Of a DNA stretch of 39,335 nucleotides, positions 10,632 through 18,366 are shown piece by piece; position 1 is the first letter of the stretch; every line of letters begins with the position of its first letter. The DNA is from Synechococcus sp. BO 8801. Lineage in GTDB: Bacteria > Cyanobacteriota > Cyanobacteriia > PCC-6307 > Cyanobiaceae. The stretch covers positions 1-39,335 of the forward strand of contig NZ_NQKY01000025.1 of assembly GCF_002252675.1 (NCBI RefSeq), given 5' to 3'. The notes under the pieces were generated by a model that was given only the letters and a program-made list of their open reading frames with translations, had not been told where the DNA came from and made no database searches. A program made the translations under genes and the position numbers.

Positions 10632-11267
10632 ATGAGCGAACTCCAGCGCCTGAAGGGGTTGCTGCCCCCTGAGATGCAGAGCTGGGTGTTCGTGGAAGCG
10701 GCGGCCTCCGTCGATCCTCCCCTGATCACCATCGAGGAGATCGGCCGCGACGAGGTGGAGATCCAGGTGGATCTCGAGAAATGGGACGCCCTCGCCCTCG
10801 ACCACCGCAACCTGCTCTTCTGGCACGAGGTGGGCCGCGTCCAGAACGACGCCATCCCGCGCGACGGCTGGGAGATGGCCGCCCTGGCCATCGGCCTGGG
10901 GGGCGCCATCGGCGAGCTGTGGGTGCAGGACGGCCTGCTGCTGGTGATGGCCCTGGGGCTGTCGGGCTTCGCCGGCTACCGCCTCTACCTCAAGAACAAC
11001 TCGGAGAAGCGTCTCCAGGACGCGATCCTGGCCGACGAGCGGGCCATCGACCTGGCCTGCCGCTTCGGCTACAGCCTGCCCAACGCCTACAAGAGCCTGG
11101 GGGGCGCCCTCAAGGAGCTGGTGGAGCAGACCCGCAAGAAGCGCCGCCGCACCTTCTACGAAGACCGCCTCGAGGCCCTGCGCAAGAGCGCCGGCAAGGC
11201 CCGGGCCGAGATGGCCCAGCAACAGGGCTCCCGCCAGTCGGTCACCAGTGAGAACGTCTATGGATAG
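10632..11267 (+). CDS. DUF3318 membrane protein
   Basis: A 211-residue cyanobacterial protein. The N-terminal soluble part has MSELQRLKGLLPPEMQSWVF and the family's LDHRNLLFWHEVGRVQNDAI. Two hydrophobic segments (MAALAIGLGGAIGELWV and LLLVMALGLSGFAGYRLYL, about residues 84-119) may form a hairpin in the membrane. A charged C-terminal helical domain ends in a basic coiled-coil-like stretch (ELVEQTRKKRRRTFYEDRL). Function is unknown; the HEVGR motif recalls, but does not match, a metalloprotease HExxH. Its end overlaps the start of rsfS by 8 bp, indicating co-translation with the ribosome-silencing factor. Confidence 0.85.
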   Translation: MSELQRLKGLLPPEMQSWVFVEAAASVDPPLITIEEIGRDEVEIQVDLEKWDALALDHRNLLFWHEVGRVQNDAIPRDGWEMAALAIGLGGAIGELWVQDGLLLVMALGLSGFAGYRLYLKNNSEKRLQDAILADERAIDLACRFGYSLPNAYKSLGGALKELVEQTRKKRRRTFYEDRLEALRKSAGKARAEMAQQQGSRQSVTSENVYG

Positions 11268-11646
11268 CCGCGACCTGGCCCTGCTCGCCGCCGAGGCCTG
11301 TGACGACCGCAAGGCGGTCGACATCCGTCTGATCCGGGTCGATGAGGTGTCGTCCCTGGCCGACTTCTTCGTGATCTGCAGCGGCCTCAGCGACGTGCAG
11401 GTGCGGGCCATCGCACGCTCCGTGGAAGACCGGCTCGAAACCGATGCGGCCCGCCTGCCGCTGCGGCGCGAAGGCCAGAGCGAAGGCCGCTGGGTGCTGC
11501 TGGATTACGGCGAGCTGATCGTGCACGTGCTCACCCCCCAGGAACGCAGCTACTACGACCTCGAGTCCTTCTGGGGCCATGGCGAGCAGGAGCGCTACGT
11601 CGGCGCCCCGGTCGAGGTGGGTGGCACCGGCCCGGTCGGCGGCTGA
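11260..11646 (+). CDS. rsfS: Ribosome silencing factor RsfS
   Basis: A 128-residue protein that binds ribosomal protein uL14 and blocks joining of the subunits when nutrients are low. Hallmarks are VDIRLIRVDEVSSLADFFVI, CSGLSDVQVRAIARSVEDRL, RREGQSEGRWVLLDYGELIV and HVLTPQERSYYDLESFWGHG. I prefer the ATG at 11260 (MDSRDLALLA); a GTG at 11248 would add 4 residues. The 8-bp overlap with DUF3318 and an 11-bp gap to the DUF1230 gene suggest a three-gene operon. Confidence 0.93.
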   Translation: MDSRDLALLAAEACDDRKAVDIRLIRVDEVSSLADFFVICSGLSDVQVRAIARSVEDRLETDAARLPLRREGQSEGRWVLLDYGELIVHVLTPQERSYYDLESFWGHGEQERYVGAPVEVGGTGPVGG

Positions 11647-11657
11647 GGGACGCAGCG

Positions 11658-12176
11658 ATGGCCGCCGGCGTTCCGAGCCTGCCCAGCCAGGACACCCCCT
11701 GCCCGGTGCCCCCGGCCCAGCGTCCCCTGCAGGAGTACGACCAGCTCAACCGCTCCTGGTTCTTCCACTGGCCCGCCAACGGCCCGGCAGGACTGTGGCG
11801 CGCCCTGGGACTCGCCTGGCTGCTCTCCTTCCCACCGGCGCTGCTGGTGGCCGGCGGCAGCATTCCGCTGCGCCACGACCCCGTCCGCCTGGTGATCGCC
11901 GCGGCCACCGCCGCCGTGCTGCTGCCGATGGTGCTGCTGCTGCGGCAGTGGCTCGGCTGGACCTACGTGCAGAAGCGGCTGGTCTCGGAGCGGGTGGAGT
12001 ACGAGGAATCGGGCTGGTACGACGGTCAGGTCTGGGAGAAGCCCATCACCTGGCGCCAGCAGGATCTGCTGGTGGCCCGCCACCAGGTGCAGCCGGTGCT
12101 GACCCGCCTGCGCCAGGCGGTCGCCGTCGCCATCACCCTGATGCTGCTCGGGTCGGGGCTCTGCCAGGCTCTCTGA
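11658..12176 (+). CDS. DUF1230 / CGLD27-like membrane protein
   Basis: A 172-residue protein of the green-lineage family that includes plant CGLD27. The N-terminus carries the family motif RPLQEYDQLNRSWFFHWP. Two membrane helices follow at about 49-66 (GLAWLLSFPPALLVAGG) and 75-93. Next comes the conserved soluble segment GWTYVQKRLVSERVEYEESG and WYDGQVWEKP, and a last hydrophobic helix sits at the C-terminus. In plants the homologue is chloroplast-located and linked to iron deficiency responses; the bacterial role is unproven. It is the third gene after DUF3318 and rsfS, and 31 bp ahead of the asparaginase gene. Confidence 0.88.
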   Translation: MAAGVPSLPSQDTPCPVPPAQRPLQEYDQLNRSWFFHWPANGPAGLWRALGLAWLLSFPPALLVAGGSIPLRHDPVRLVIAAATAAVLLPMVLLLRQWLGWTYVQKRLVSERVEYEESGWYDGQVWEKPITWRQQDLLVARHQVQPVLTRLRQAVAVAITLMLLGSGLCQAL

Positions 12177-12207
12177 GGTCGGCCTCCACGGACCTTCCCC
12201 CACACCC

Positions 12208-13191
12208 ATGACCCTGTCCTCCAGCTTCGCCGGCCCGGGCCGCCCCGGCATTCCCCCCCTGGAGGTCCGCCTGCTGCGCAATGGCATCGTCGAGTCCCGG
12301 CACCGGGTGCATGCGGTGGTCTGCGATCAGCGGGGCCGGGTGCTGATGCGCGCCGGCGACCCCCAGCAGCTGAGCTTCGTGCGCTCGGCCCTCAAGCCAT
12401 TCCAGGCCACCGTGTTCGTGGGCAGCGGCGCCGCCGATCGGATGGGGGCCGGGGAACGGGGCCTGGCGATCGCCTGCGCCTCCCATGCCGGCACCGCCCT
12501 GCATGCCCGGGAGGCGTTCAAGCTGCTCTGGGGTGCGGAACTCGACACCGAGGACCTCCAGTGCCCCACCCCCGCCGGTGCCAGCAGTCCGCTGGAGCAC
12601 AACTGCTCGGGCAAGCACGCGGCCTTCCTGGCCGCCTGCCGCCAGATGCACTGGCCCCTGGAGAGCTATCTCCAGGCCGACCATCCCCTGCAGCAGGCGG
12701 TGGTCAAGCGGGTCGGGGAGCTGCTGGGGCTGCCGGGGGCCGAACTGATCAGCGCCCGGGATGACTGCGGCGCCCGCACCCTGCAGCTGCAGCTGGCCCA
12801 GATGGCCCTGCTGTTCGCCCACCTCGGCGGCGGCGAGCAGGCCGACCTGGAGCGGCTCAGCCGGGCGATGCTCGCCCACCCCGATCTGATCGCCGGGGAG
12901 GGGGCCTTCGACACCGAGCTGATGCGCCTGGCCCACGGCCAGGTGCTGAGCAAGGGAGGCGCCGAAGGCATCCAGTGCCTCAGCCGGGTGGGCGAGGGCA
13001 TGGGCGTGGCCATCAAGGTCGACGACGGGGCCCGGCGGGCCAAGCAGGCCGTGGCCCTGCACCTGCTGGAGCAGCTCGAGTGGCTCACCCCCACCACCCT
13101 GGTGGAGCTGCGCCAGCGCTACCTGACACCGGCCGACCACCTGCGCCTGGAGGTGATCGGCGAGCTGCGCTTCGACGGCGCACGCCCCTGA
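12208..13191 (+). CDS. Asparaginase II family protein (PF06089-like)
   Basis: A 327-residue enzyme of the thermolabile/rhizobial AnsA type asparaginase family, distinct from E. coli AnsA/AnsB and from plant-type Ntn asparaginases. Motifs are EVRLLRNGIVESRHRVHAVV, SFVRSALKPFQATVF (the serine-lysine stretch), LAIACASHAGTALHARE, the Cys/Lys segment HNCSGKHAAFLAACR, DDCGARTLQLQLAQ, and the late GEGAFDTELMRLAHGQVLSKGG and AIKVDDGARRAKQAV. The family hydrolyses asparagine to aspartate and ammonia using a Ser/Lys/Cys active site, all of which appear present. No signal peptide is seen, so it should be cytosolic. The initiator tRNA follows 64 bp downstream. Confidence 0.85.
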   Translation: MTLSSSFAGPGRPGIPPLEVRLLRNGIVESRHRVHAVVCDQRGRVLMRAGDPQQLSFVRSALKPFQATVFVGSGAADRMGAGERGLAIACASHAGTALHAREAFKLLWGAELDTEDLQCPTPAGASSPLEHNCSGKHAAFLAACRQMHWPLESYLQADHPLQQAVVKRVGELLGLPGAELISARDDCGARTLQLQLAQMALLFAHLGGGEQADLERLSRAMLAHPDLIAGEGAFDTELMRLAHGQVLSKGGAEGIQCLSRVGEGMGVAIKVDDGARRAKQAVALHLLEQLEWLTPTTLVELRQRYLTPADHLRLEVIGELRFDGARP

Positions 13192-13206
13192 GGCGTGGGC
13201 ATCGCC

Positions 13207-13215
13207 TGATACAAT
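13207..13215 (+). promoter_or_regulatory. Extended -10 promoter of the initiator tRNA
   Basis: The sequence CTGATACAAT contains TG-A-TACAAT, an almost ideal extended -10. Transcription would start near 13222, about 34 bases before the mature tRNA 5' end. A T-run (ATTTTTG) directly follows the -10. No convincing -35 is needed with this extended element. Confidence 0.5.
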
Positions 13216-13255
13216 TTTTGAGTGGGACGCGGACATCCGCCGGCCACTTGTGTAC

Positions 13256-13332
<77 letters not shown>

Positions 13333-13364
13333 AATCCACAACCTCCCAAGGGTTGTCACCCATC

Positions 13365-13399
13365 AACCCTCCAGCCATCGGCTGGGGGGTTGTTGTTTG
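13365..13399 (+). terminator. Rho-independent terminator after tRNA-fMet
   Basis: A 12-bp stem (13365-13376 with 13380-13391, one G-T pair) closed by the three-base loop ATC and followed by GTTGTTTG. The long, GC-rich stem and the T-rich tail make this a convincing terminator. It ends 26 bp before the next start at 13425. Confidence 0.75.
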
Positions 13400-13424
13400 A
13401 TGGCGGTGGACGCAACGATCCGCC

Positions 13425-13928
13425 ATGCTCCCGGTCCCCCCGATCCAGCTGGCTTCGCGTCCAGCGCCGGCGGCGCAGGCCCCCCTGGCGCCGAAACCCC
13501 TGGGGGCACTGCCGGCGGACCTGCAGCCCCTGGTGCGGGAACTGCAGCGGTTCGGATTCAGGATTCAGATCAGCGCGCCACCTCTGCGTGGCGTCTACGG
13601 ACTGTTCGAGTCCGGGTCGCGAAGGATCTGGATCGCCCCGATCAGTTTCGAGCTGGGCATCGCCCGGCAGACGTTCCTCCACGAGGCGGTGCATGCGGTG
13701 CAGAGCTGCCCCACCGGCACGGTGACACCGATCGGCTGGCGGTTGCCGGTGCAGCCGGTGGTGCGGCAGGAAATTTCCGGCCTGCTCACCACCCGTTACC
13801 ACAACCATCGCGTGGCTGAACAGGAGGCCTTCCACCTCCAGGGTCAGCCCGATGCCGTCGCCCGGCTGTTGGAGGCCCTGCGACGCCGTTGCGGCCTGCA
13901 GCGGCGGCCTGCGGTCGCTCCACCATGA
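13425..13928 (+). CDS. Putative HExxH metal-binding protein
   Basis: A 167-residue protein with a zinc-protease-like core: RQTFLHEAVHAVQSCP places HEAVH at residues 86-90, and a later AEQEAFHLQG (about 131-140) is where gluzincin-type proteins often supply a third ligand (Glu). The segment before it (GVYGLFESGSRRIWIAPISF) resembles the beta-strand edge found ahead of HExxH in small metallopeptidases. A Pro/Ala-rich N-terminus of about 30 residues has no clear signal peptide. The substrate is unknown. Its stop codon overlaps the start of the GMC oxidoreductase gene (ATGA), so both are likely made together. Confidence 0.75.
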   Translation: MLPVPPIQLASRPAPAAQAPLAPKPLGALPADLQPLVRELQRFGFRIQISAPPLRGVYGLFESGSRRIWIAPISFELGIARQTFLHEAVHAVQSCPTGTVTPIGWRLPVQPVVRQEISGLLTTRYHNHRVAEQEAFHLQGQPDAVARLLEALRRRCGLQRRPAVAPP

Positions 13929-15622
13929 TGCCGGGACCGGTTCGCACGCCGATGTCCATGGCCCCTTCCGCCTCCGCCGGCAGCGACCGCCCCTGGGACG
14001 CCGTGGTGGTGGGGGCTGGAGCGAATGGGTCGGTGGCCGCCATGGTGCTGGCGGAGGCGGGGCTGCGGGTGCTGGTGCTGGAGGCGGGGCCGGACCTCTC
14101 CGCCCGGCGGGCCCTGGGCAGCGAGCCGCTCAACAGCCTGCGGCGCCTCGCCCACCTCAGCAGTGGCCGCCAGCGCCTGCAGCGGCACCACCCGGGCTTC
14201 TGGAAGCACAACCCCGAGCTGTTCGTCGACGAGCGGCAGAACCCCTACAGCACCCCCCCGGACGCGCCCTTCCTGTGGACCCGGGGGCGCCAGGTGGGCG
14301 GCAAGAGCCTCACCTGGGGGGGCATCACCCTGCGCCTGTCGGAGGCGGAATTCCAGGCGGCCCGGCGGGACGGCCATGGCCCGGCCTGGCCGATCGGCAG
14401 CAGCGAGCTGGCGCCCTTCTACGACCGGCTCGAGACCCTGCTGGGGGTGCATGGCCAGCGGGACGGGCTGCCCCAGCTGCCGGACGGGCAGTACCTGCCG
14501 CCCCTGCCGTTCACCCCGGGGGAGAAGCACCTGCAGGCGGCGATCGGCCGTGAGCTGGGACTGCCCCTGATCCACTCCCGCGGCTTCCGCCTGCACAGGC
14601 CCACGCCGGAGGCGCCCTGGCCCCCCTCCAGCGCCCAGGGCCGCAGCCTCGCCCGGGCCCTGGCCACCGGCCGGGTGCAGCTGCGCAGCGGCGCGGTGGT
14701 GAGCCATCTGGAGATGGACGCAGCCGGGCGGCTGGCCGAAGCGGTGGTGCTGGTGGACGCGGCCAGCGGCCGGCGGGAGCGCCTCGCCGCCCCCCTGGTG
14801 GTGCTCTGTGCCTCCACGATCGAAACGGTGCGGCTGCTGCTGCACTCGAGCGACGCCATGCGCAGCGGCGGCCTCAGCGACCCCTCGGGCAGCCTGGGCC
14901 GCTACCTGATGGACCACATCTCCACCAGCCGCTTCTTCTCGATCCCCGCGATCGAAGCCCCCCCCGAACCGGCCGAGCTCTCCGGGGCCGGCAGTTGCTT
15001 CATCCCCAATACCGTGAACCTGGGCGAGGGGCGTTCGGAAGCCTTTCTGCGCGGCTACGGGATCTGGGCGGCCCTGCAGCGCTTCGATCCCCCCGCCCTG
15101 CTGCGGCGCCGTCCCGGGGAAGCGGTGGGCTTCCTGATCGGCCATGGGGAGGTGCTGCCCCGGGCCGGGAACCGGGTGAGCCTGGATGGCTCCCGCAGCG
15201 ACGCCTGGGACCTGCCCATCCCCCACATCGACTGCCGCTGGGGAACCAACGAGGCGGCGATGGTGGCCCACATGCAGGCGCGCATGCAGGACGTGGTGGC
15301 CGCGGCGGGCGGCCGCATCCGGCCGATCGAGGAGCTGTTCGTGCTGCCGGTGCTCGAACCCCTGATCCGCAACAGCCTGGCGGTGCGTCCGGAGCCGCCA
15401 CCACCGGGCTACTACATCCACGAACTGGGCGGGGCCCGCATGGCCGAGCGCCCCGAGGAAGGGGTCGTCGACCCCTGGAACCGTTGCTGGGGGGCCGCCA
15501 ACGTGCTGGTCACCGATGGGGCCTGCTGGCCCAGCGCCGGGTGGCAGAGCCCCACCCTCACCGAGATGGCGATCACCTGGCGGGCCTGTGCCGCCGCCGC
15601 CGCCGCCATGAGACGCCACTGA
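13925..15622 (+). CDS. GMC-family FAD oxidoreductase
   Basis: A 565-residue flavoprotein. The N-terminal dinucleotide-binding fold is clear: WDAVVVGAGANGSVAAMVLA with GxGxxG, then LRVLVLEAGPDL ending in the ribose-binding Glu. The second FAD element is GRQVGGKSLTWGGITLRLSE. The C-terminal GMC substrate region has YYIHELGGARMAERPEEGVV, DPWNRCWGAANVLVTDGACW and PSAGWQSPTLTEMAI. GMC enzymes oxidise alcohols, sugars or sterols; the substrate cannot be read here, and the usual final active-site His/Asn pair is not obvious in the SAGWQSPT segment. The ATG at 13925 overlaps the stop of the HExxH gene by 4 bases; a second ATG follows at once. A terminator lies about 130 bp downstream. Confidence 0.87.
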   Translation: MMPGPVRTPMSMAPSASAGSDRPWDAVVVGAGANGSVAAMVLAEAGLRVLVLEAGPDLSARRALGSEPLNSLRRLAHLSSGRQRLQRHHPGFWKHNPELFVDERQNPYSTPPDAPFLWTRGRQVGGKSLTWGGITLRLSEAEFQAARRDGHGPAWPIGSSELAPFYDRLETLLGVHGQRDGLPQLPDGQYLPPLPFTPGEKHLQAAIGRELGLPLIHSRGFRLHRPTPEAPWPPSSAQGRSLARALATGRVQLRSGAVVSHLEMDAAGRLAEAVVLVDAASGRRERLAAPLVVLCASTIETVRLLLHSSDAMRSGGLSDPSGSLGRYLMDHISTSRFFSIPAIEAPPEPAELSGAGSCFIPNTVNLGEGRSEAFLRGYGIWAALQRFDPPALLRRRPGEAVGFLIGHGEVLPRAGNRVSLDGSRSDAWDLPIPHIDCRWGTNEAAMVAHMQARMQDVVAAAGGRIRPIEELFVLPVLEPLIRNSLAVRPEPPPPGYYIHELGGARMAERPEEGVVDPWNRCWGAANVLVTDGACWPSAGWQSPTLTEMAITWRACAAAAAAMRRH

Positions 15623-15751
15623 ACGGTGCCGTCCGGTCAGGGAGCCGTCACAGCGGGGCGCAGCTGGTGTCGATCACCACAATCTTGCTGGCCACCCATG
15701 CGCACAATGACGGGGCGACCTCCAAAGGGTCGGGCAAGGGAGAAAACCATC

Positions 15752-15780
15752 AGCGGGGGTTGGCACCTCCGCTTTTTTTT
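15752..15780 (+). terminator. Rho-independent terminator after the GMC gene
   Basis: Stem AGCGGGGG (15752-15759) with CCTCCGCT (15766-15773), loop of six bases, followed by a further run of seven T. One G-T pair is present in the stem. It is oriented for the plus strand and lies between the GMC gene and the convergent DUF2811 gene. Confidence 0.8.
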
Positions 15781-15831
15781 GGCCCCTCTGCCTCGCCGGC
15801 CCCTCTGCCTCGCCGGCCCCTCTGCCCCGCC
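15781..15831. repeat. 17-bp tandem repeat, three copies
   Basis: The unit GGCCCCTCTGCCTCGCC is repeated head to tail at 15781, 15798 and 15815. The first two copies are identical and the third has one change (CCTCGCC to CCCCGCC). It begins directly after the T-run of the terminator and ends before the DUF2811 stop. It has no coding role that I can see. Confidence 0.9.
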
Positions 15832-15859
15832 CGCTCCATCTGACTGGGCTGCTCAGTCC

Positions 15860-16093
15860 TCAGGGCTTCTGGAACAGGCCGTCAAGGTAATGCTGGGAGA
15901 CCACGGGCTCCTGGCAGCCGTTCTGGAACAGGAAACCGGCCAGGGCGGAGGTGATGACGCTGTACTGGTCCCAGTGCGGATGGGCATCAATGAACTCCCG
16001 CATGCCTGCGTAGAGCACCTCGGGCACCTCGGCTTCCAGGCTCACACTCGCCTCTTCGCCGCCGCACCCCGGCTGCTCAGGATCCATGGCCAT
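15860..16093 (-). CDS. DUF2811 family protein
   Basis: A 77-residue cyanobacterial protein. After a short variable N-terminus the family core runs VSLEAEVPEVLYAGMREFID, AHPHWDQYSVITSALAGFLF, QNGCQEPVVSQHYLDGLF. It is soluble and helical and resembles ribbon-helix-helix or small DNA/protein-binding modules, but the function is unknown. I start it at the ATG at 16093 (MAMDPEQPG); a second ATG at 16087 and an upstream GTG at 16132 are possible. Upstream lies the largest gene-free stretch in the window, which contains a 21-bp phased repeat. Confidence 0.82.
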   Translation of the reverse strand: MAMDPEQPGCGGEEASVSLEAEVPEVLYAGMREFIDAHPHWDQYSVITSALAGFLFQNGCQEPVVSQHYLDGLFQKP

Positions 16094-16483
16094 GCTGGTG
16101 GGATTGGGCTGAGTTCGTTCCAAGTACGCCACAGGGGATGGCCGGCGTCAAAAACCGGCTCCCGGGGGGCCCCGTCGGCGTCGGGGGATGAGACTCGCGG
16201 CCCCGGCTGGGCTGCGGCCGAGGTGTTGCAGAACACGGGAGCAGCGGACCGCCACCAGCGGACCCTGTCAAGGCTGTTCCAAGCCATCCATGACTTTCCC
16301 CAGTCCTGACGTCCCGGGGCGGCCGGAAGGGCATGAACTGTGGAAAAGTGCCGCGAATCGGGGGAAAACGGCGCCGAGGTGGGGGAAAGTCCCGAACCAT
16401 CGGAACAATTGATCAGAACTCAGTCTCTCTGGACGCAATCAGAGATGAGACCGGCGAGGCCAGCCCGCCCACACCCCGCCAGC
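16094..16483. other. Gene-free 390-bp region between DUF2811 and cbiX
   Basis: No credible coding frame on either strand. It should contain the promoter of the DUF2811 gene and the 3' end signal of cbiX. The visible structures are the 21-bp degenerate tandem repeat at 16341-16403 and a bulged hairpin at 16423-16451 (GTCTCTCTG against CAGAGATGAGAC) without a T-run. Local AT content rises near 16405-16445, unlike the surrounding sequence. Confidence 0.7.
16341..16403. repeat. Three degenerate 21-bp direct repeats (iteron-like)
   Basis: Three consecutive 21-bp units begin at 16341, 16362 and 16383. Each starts (T/G)GGAAA and ends in GG; units one and three both end ATCGG. The conserved GGAAA therefore recurs at exactly 21 bp, two helical turns. 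The first copy, with its two preceding bases, reads TGTGGAAAA (16339-16347), the complement of TTTTCCACA, the DnaA-box form described for several cyanobacteria. The pattern suggests repeated protein binding on one face of the helix. Confidence 0.6.
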
Positions 16484-17599
16484 TCAGTCGCTCGGCCGCC
16501 GCAGGGTCAGGGGACCCAGCGGGTGGTCCGCATGGGGGTAGACGGGGTGGTGGTGATGGTGCTCATGGCCGTGGCCATGGCCAGCCCCCGTCCCGCCCAG
16601 CGGCACGGGCACGCCATCGGGCTGGCAGGCCCCGGTGCATTCCCGCTCGCAGAGGGTGCAGCTCTCCACCAGCCCCTCGACATGGTGGTGGTGGCTGTGC
16701 TGGGGCGCCCCCACCTCCCGCTCGAAGCCGAGCACCTGGGCCCGGTACTTGCAGAGCGAGCAGTTCATCGCCACATCGCCCCCGAGCACCTCGGCGACCC
16801 GCTCCCGGAAGGTGTCCAGCACCAGGGGATGGTCGCCCAGATAGCCGGCCTGGACCATCTCAAGTTCAGGATGGTCGACGGCCACCCGCTCGCTGTGCTG
16901 GCGGATCCGGCTCACCAGCACCCCGGAGAACAGGAAGTACGGGAAGACGACGATGCGCCTGTAGCCGAGCTTGACGGCCTGGCGCAGGCCCGGCTCCACC
17001 AGGGGAAAGGTGACCCCGGAATAGAGGGTCTCCCCCCAGCCGAAGCCGAAGCCCTCCACCAGCATCCGGGTGACCTTGGCCACGTTGGAGTTGGCATCCG
17101 GGTCGGAGGAGCCACGCCCCACCACCGCCAGCAGGGTGTCGTGCAGCGGCACGGGGCTGCGACCGGCCGTGATGGCGTCGGCGTCGGCACCGTCGATGGC
17201 GGAGCGGATGCGGGCGGCCGCGGCCTGGATCATCTTGAGATCCACCCCCAGCTCCCGGCCGTAGTCGATGCGCAGCCCGGTCTCGGCGGCGTAGGTGTTG
17301 AGCACCGAGGGGATGTCGTTCTTGGCGTGGCCGGCGGCGAACAGCATCGCCGGCACGGCCAGCACGTGCTGCACCCCGCGCTGGCGCAGGGCATCCAGAC
17401 CGTCGCGCAGGATCGGCCGGGCGAACTCCAGGTAGCCGTGGTCGACGGGCACCGGGGCGAGGTGGTGCTGGAGCTGGTGGGCCAGGGAGGCGAATTCAGC
17501 CACCGCCAGACGGTTGCGGCTGCCGTGGCCACAGACCAGCACCCCGATCGGGCCGTGGGGTCCCTCCGGAGCGATGGCTCGGTCAGGGGCGGTGGTCAT
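16484..17599 (-). CDS. CbiX-type sirohydrochlorin chelatase with Fe-S motif and His-rich tail
   Basis: A 371-residue long-form CbiX. Two chelatase repeats are present: GVLVCGHGSRNRLAVAEF and VPAMLFAAGHAKNDIPS in the first half (metal-binding His in each), and LLAVVGRGSSDPDANSNVAK and VVFPYFLFSGVLVSRI in the second. After about residue 280 comes AMNCSLCKYRAQVLGFE, the M-x-C-x-x-C iron-sulfur motif known in CbiX, then a Cys-rich CTLCERECTGAC and a long His run (HGHGHEHHHHHP) ending in HADHPLGP. The family inserts Co(II) for B12 or Fe(II) for siroheme; the His tail probably handles metal. The ATG at 17599 fits family length. It faces the ParB-like gene divergently. Confidence 0.88.
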   Translation of the reverse strand: MTTAPDRAIAPEGPHGPIGVLVCGHGSRNRLAVAEFASLAHQLQHHLAPVPVDHGYLEFARPILRDGLDALRQRGVQHVLAVPAMLFAAGHAKNDIPSVLNTYAAETGLRIDYGRELGVDLKMIQAAAARIRSAIDGADADAITAGRSPVPLHDTLLAVVGRGSSDPDANSNVAKVTRMLVEGFGFGWGETLYSGVTFPLVEPGLRQAVKLGYRRIVVFPYFLFSGVLVSRIRQHSERVAVDHPELEMVQAGYLGDHPLVLDTFRERVAEVLGGDVAMNCSLCKYRAQVLGFEREVGAPQHSHHHHVEGLVESCTLCERECTGACQPDGVPVPLGGTGAGHGHGHEHHHHHPVYPHADHPLGPLTLRRPSD

Positions 17600-17696
17600 G
17601 AACGTCCGTGGCTGGCTCGACCCTATTCCCGGGGCTGAACCACGGCGGTGGGGACCGGCTCGGAGCGGTCAGGATGGGGCTCAGCCACCGGCACCC

Positions 17697-18347
17697 ATGA
17701 GCCTGCACCTGCCCCCATACCAGCCCCTGCCACCACCGGGTCCGAAGGCGGACCTGCTCAGCGTCGCCATCGCCGACCTGCGGCCCACCCAGATGTGCGT
17801 GGGTCTGGCCGAGGTGCGCAGCCGCCAGCAGGACTTCTCCGAGGAGACGGCGGAGCAGCGCCTGCGCTACCTGCGCGGCAAACCCGTTCCGCTGGTGCGC
17901 GGCGCCGGCGACGCCCTCTGGATGGTCGACCGCCACCACCGCCTGCGGGGGCTGATCGAGCTGGATCCCGGCGCCATGGCCTACGGCTACCTGGTGCTCG
18001 ATCGGCCGTCCGAGCCGCCCCAGGCGGTGCTCACCGAACTGCAGGCCCGGGGCTGGCTGTACCTCTACGACGGCCGCGGCCATGGCCCCCTGGCCCCCAC
18101 GGCCCTGCCCCAGGGCCTGGAGGGCCTGCAGGACGATCCCTACCGCTCCCTGGTCTGGAGGCTGAAGAAGGAGGGCATGATCGATCCGGCCCCCCTGATC
18201 CCCTTCCACGAATTCCGCTGGGGAGCCTGGCTGCGCAGCCGCCCCCTGCCCCCCTTCAGCTCCGCCAACCTGGCACCGGCCCTGGCGGCCGCCCGTTCCC
18301 TGGTGCGCTCCAGGGCCGCCTCCCACCTGGCCGGCTGGAAGGGCTGA
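17697..18347 (+). CDS. ParB-like (ParBc_2 type) protein
   Basis: A 216-residue protein with a ParB/sulfiredoxin-like fold: SVAIADLRPTQMCVGLAEVR, then LRYLRGKPVPLVRGAGDALW and the hallmark MVDRHHRLRGLIELD. The later segment has KEGMIDPAPLIPFHEFRWGA. This small-domain family is annotated as ParB-like nuclease or NTP-binding protein; it is not the chromosome-partitioning ParB, which carries extra DNA-binding and dimer domains absent here. No membrane segment. I use the ATG at 17697, because the frame upstream overlaps cbiX. Function remains unknown; convergent with the Rieske gene 19 bp away. Confidence 0.8.
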   Translation: MSLHLPPYQPLPPPGPKADLLSVAIADLRPTQMCVGLAEVRSRQQDFSEETAEQRLRYLRGKPVPLVRGAGDALWMVDRHHRLRGLIELDPGAMAYGYLVLDRPSEPPQAVLTELQARGWLYLYDGRGHGPLAPTALPQGLEGLQDDPYRSLVWRLKKEGMIDPAPLIPFHEFRWGAWLRSRPLPPFSSANLAPALAAARSLVRSRAASHLAGWKG

Positions 18348-18366
18348 ACCTTCGGGCCCGGCCCGC

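Noticed and set aside
16339-16347. Chromosomal replication origin at the DnaA-box-like site
   Set aside because: Only one exact box was found, and neither dnaA nor dnaN is nearby. The 21-bp repeats are reported without calling an origin.
17697-18347. Chromosome-partitioning ParB with a nearby parS
   Set aside because: The protein holds only the small ParB/Srx-like domain; no parA gene or 16-bp parS-like palindrome was seen next to it.
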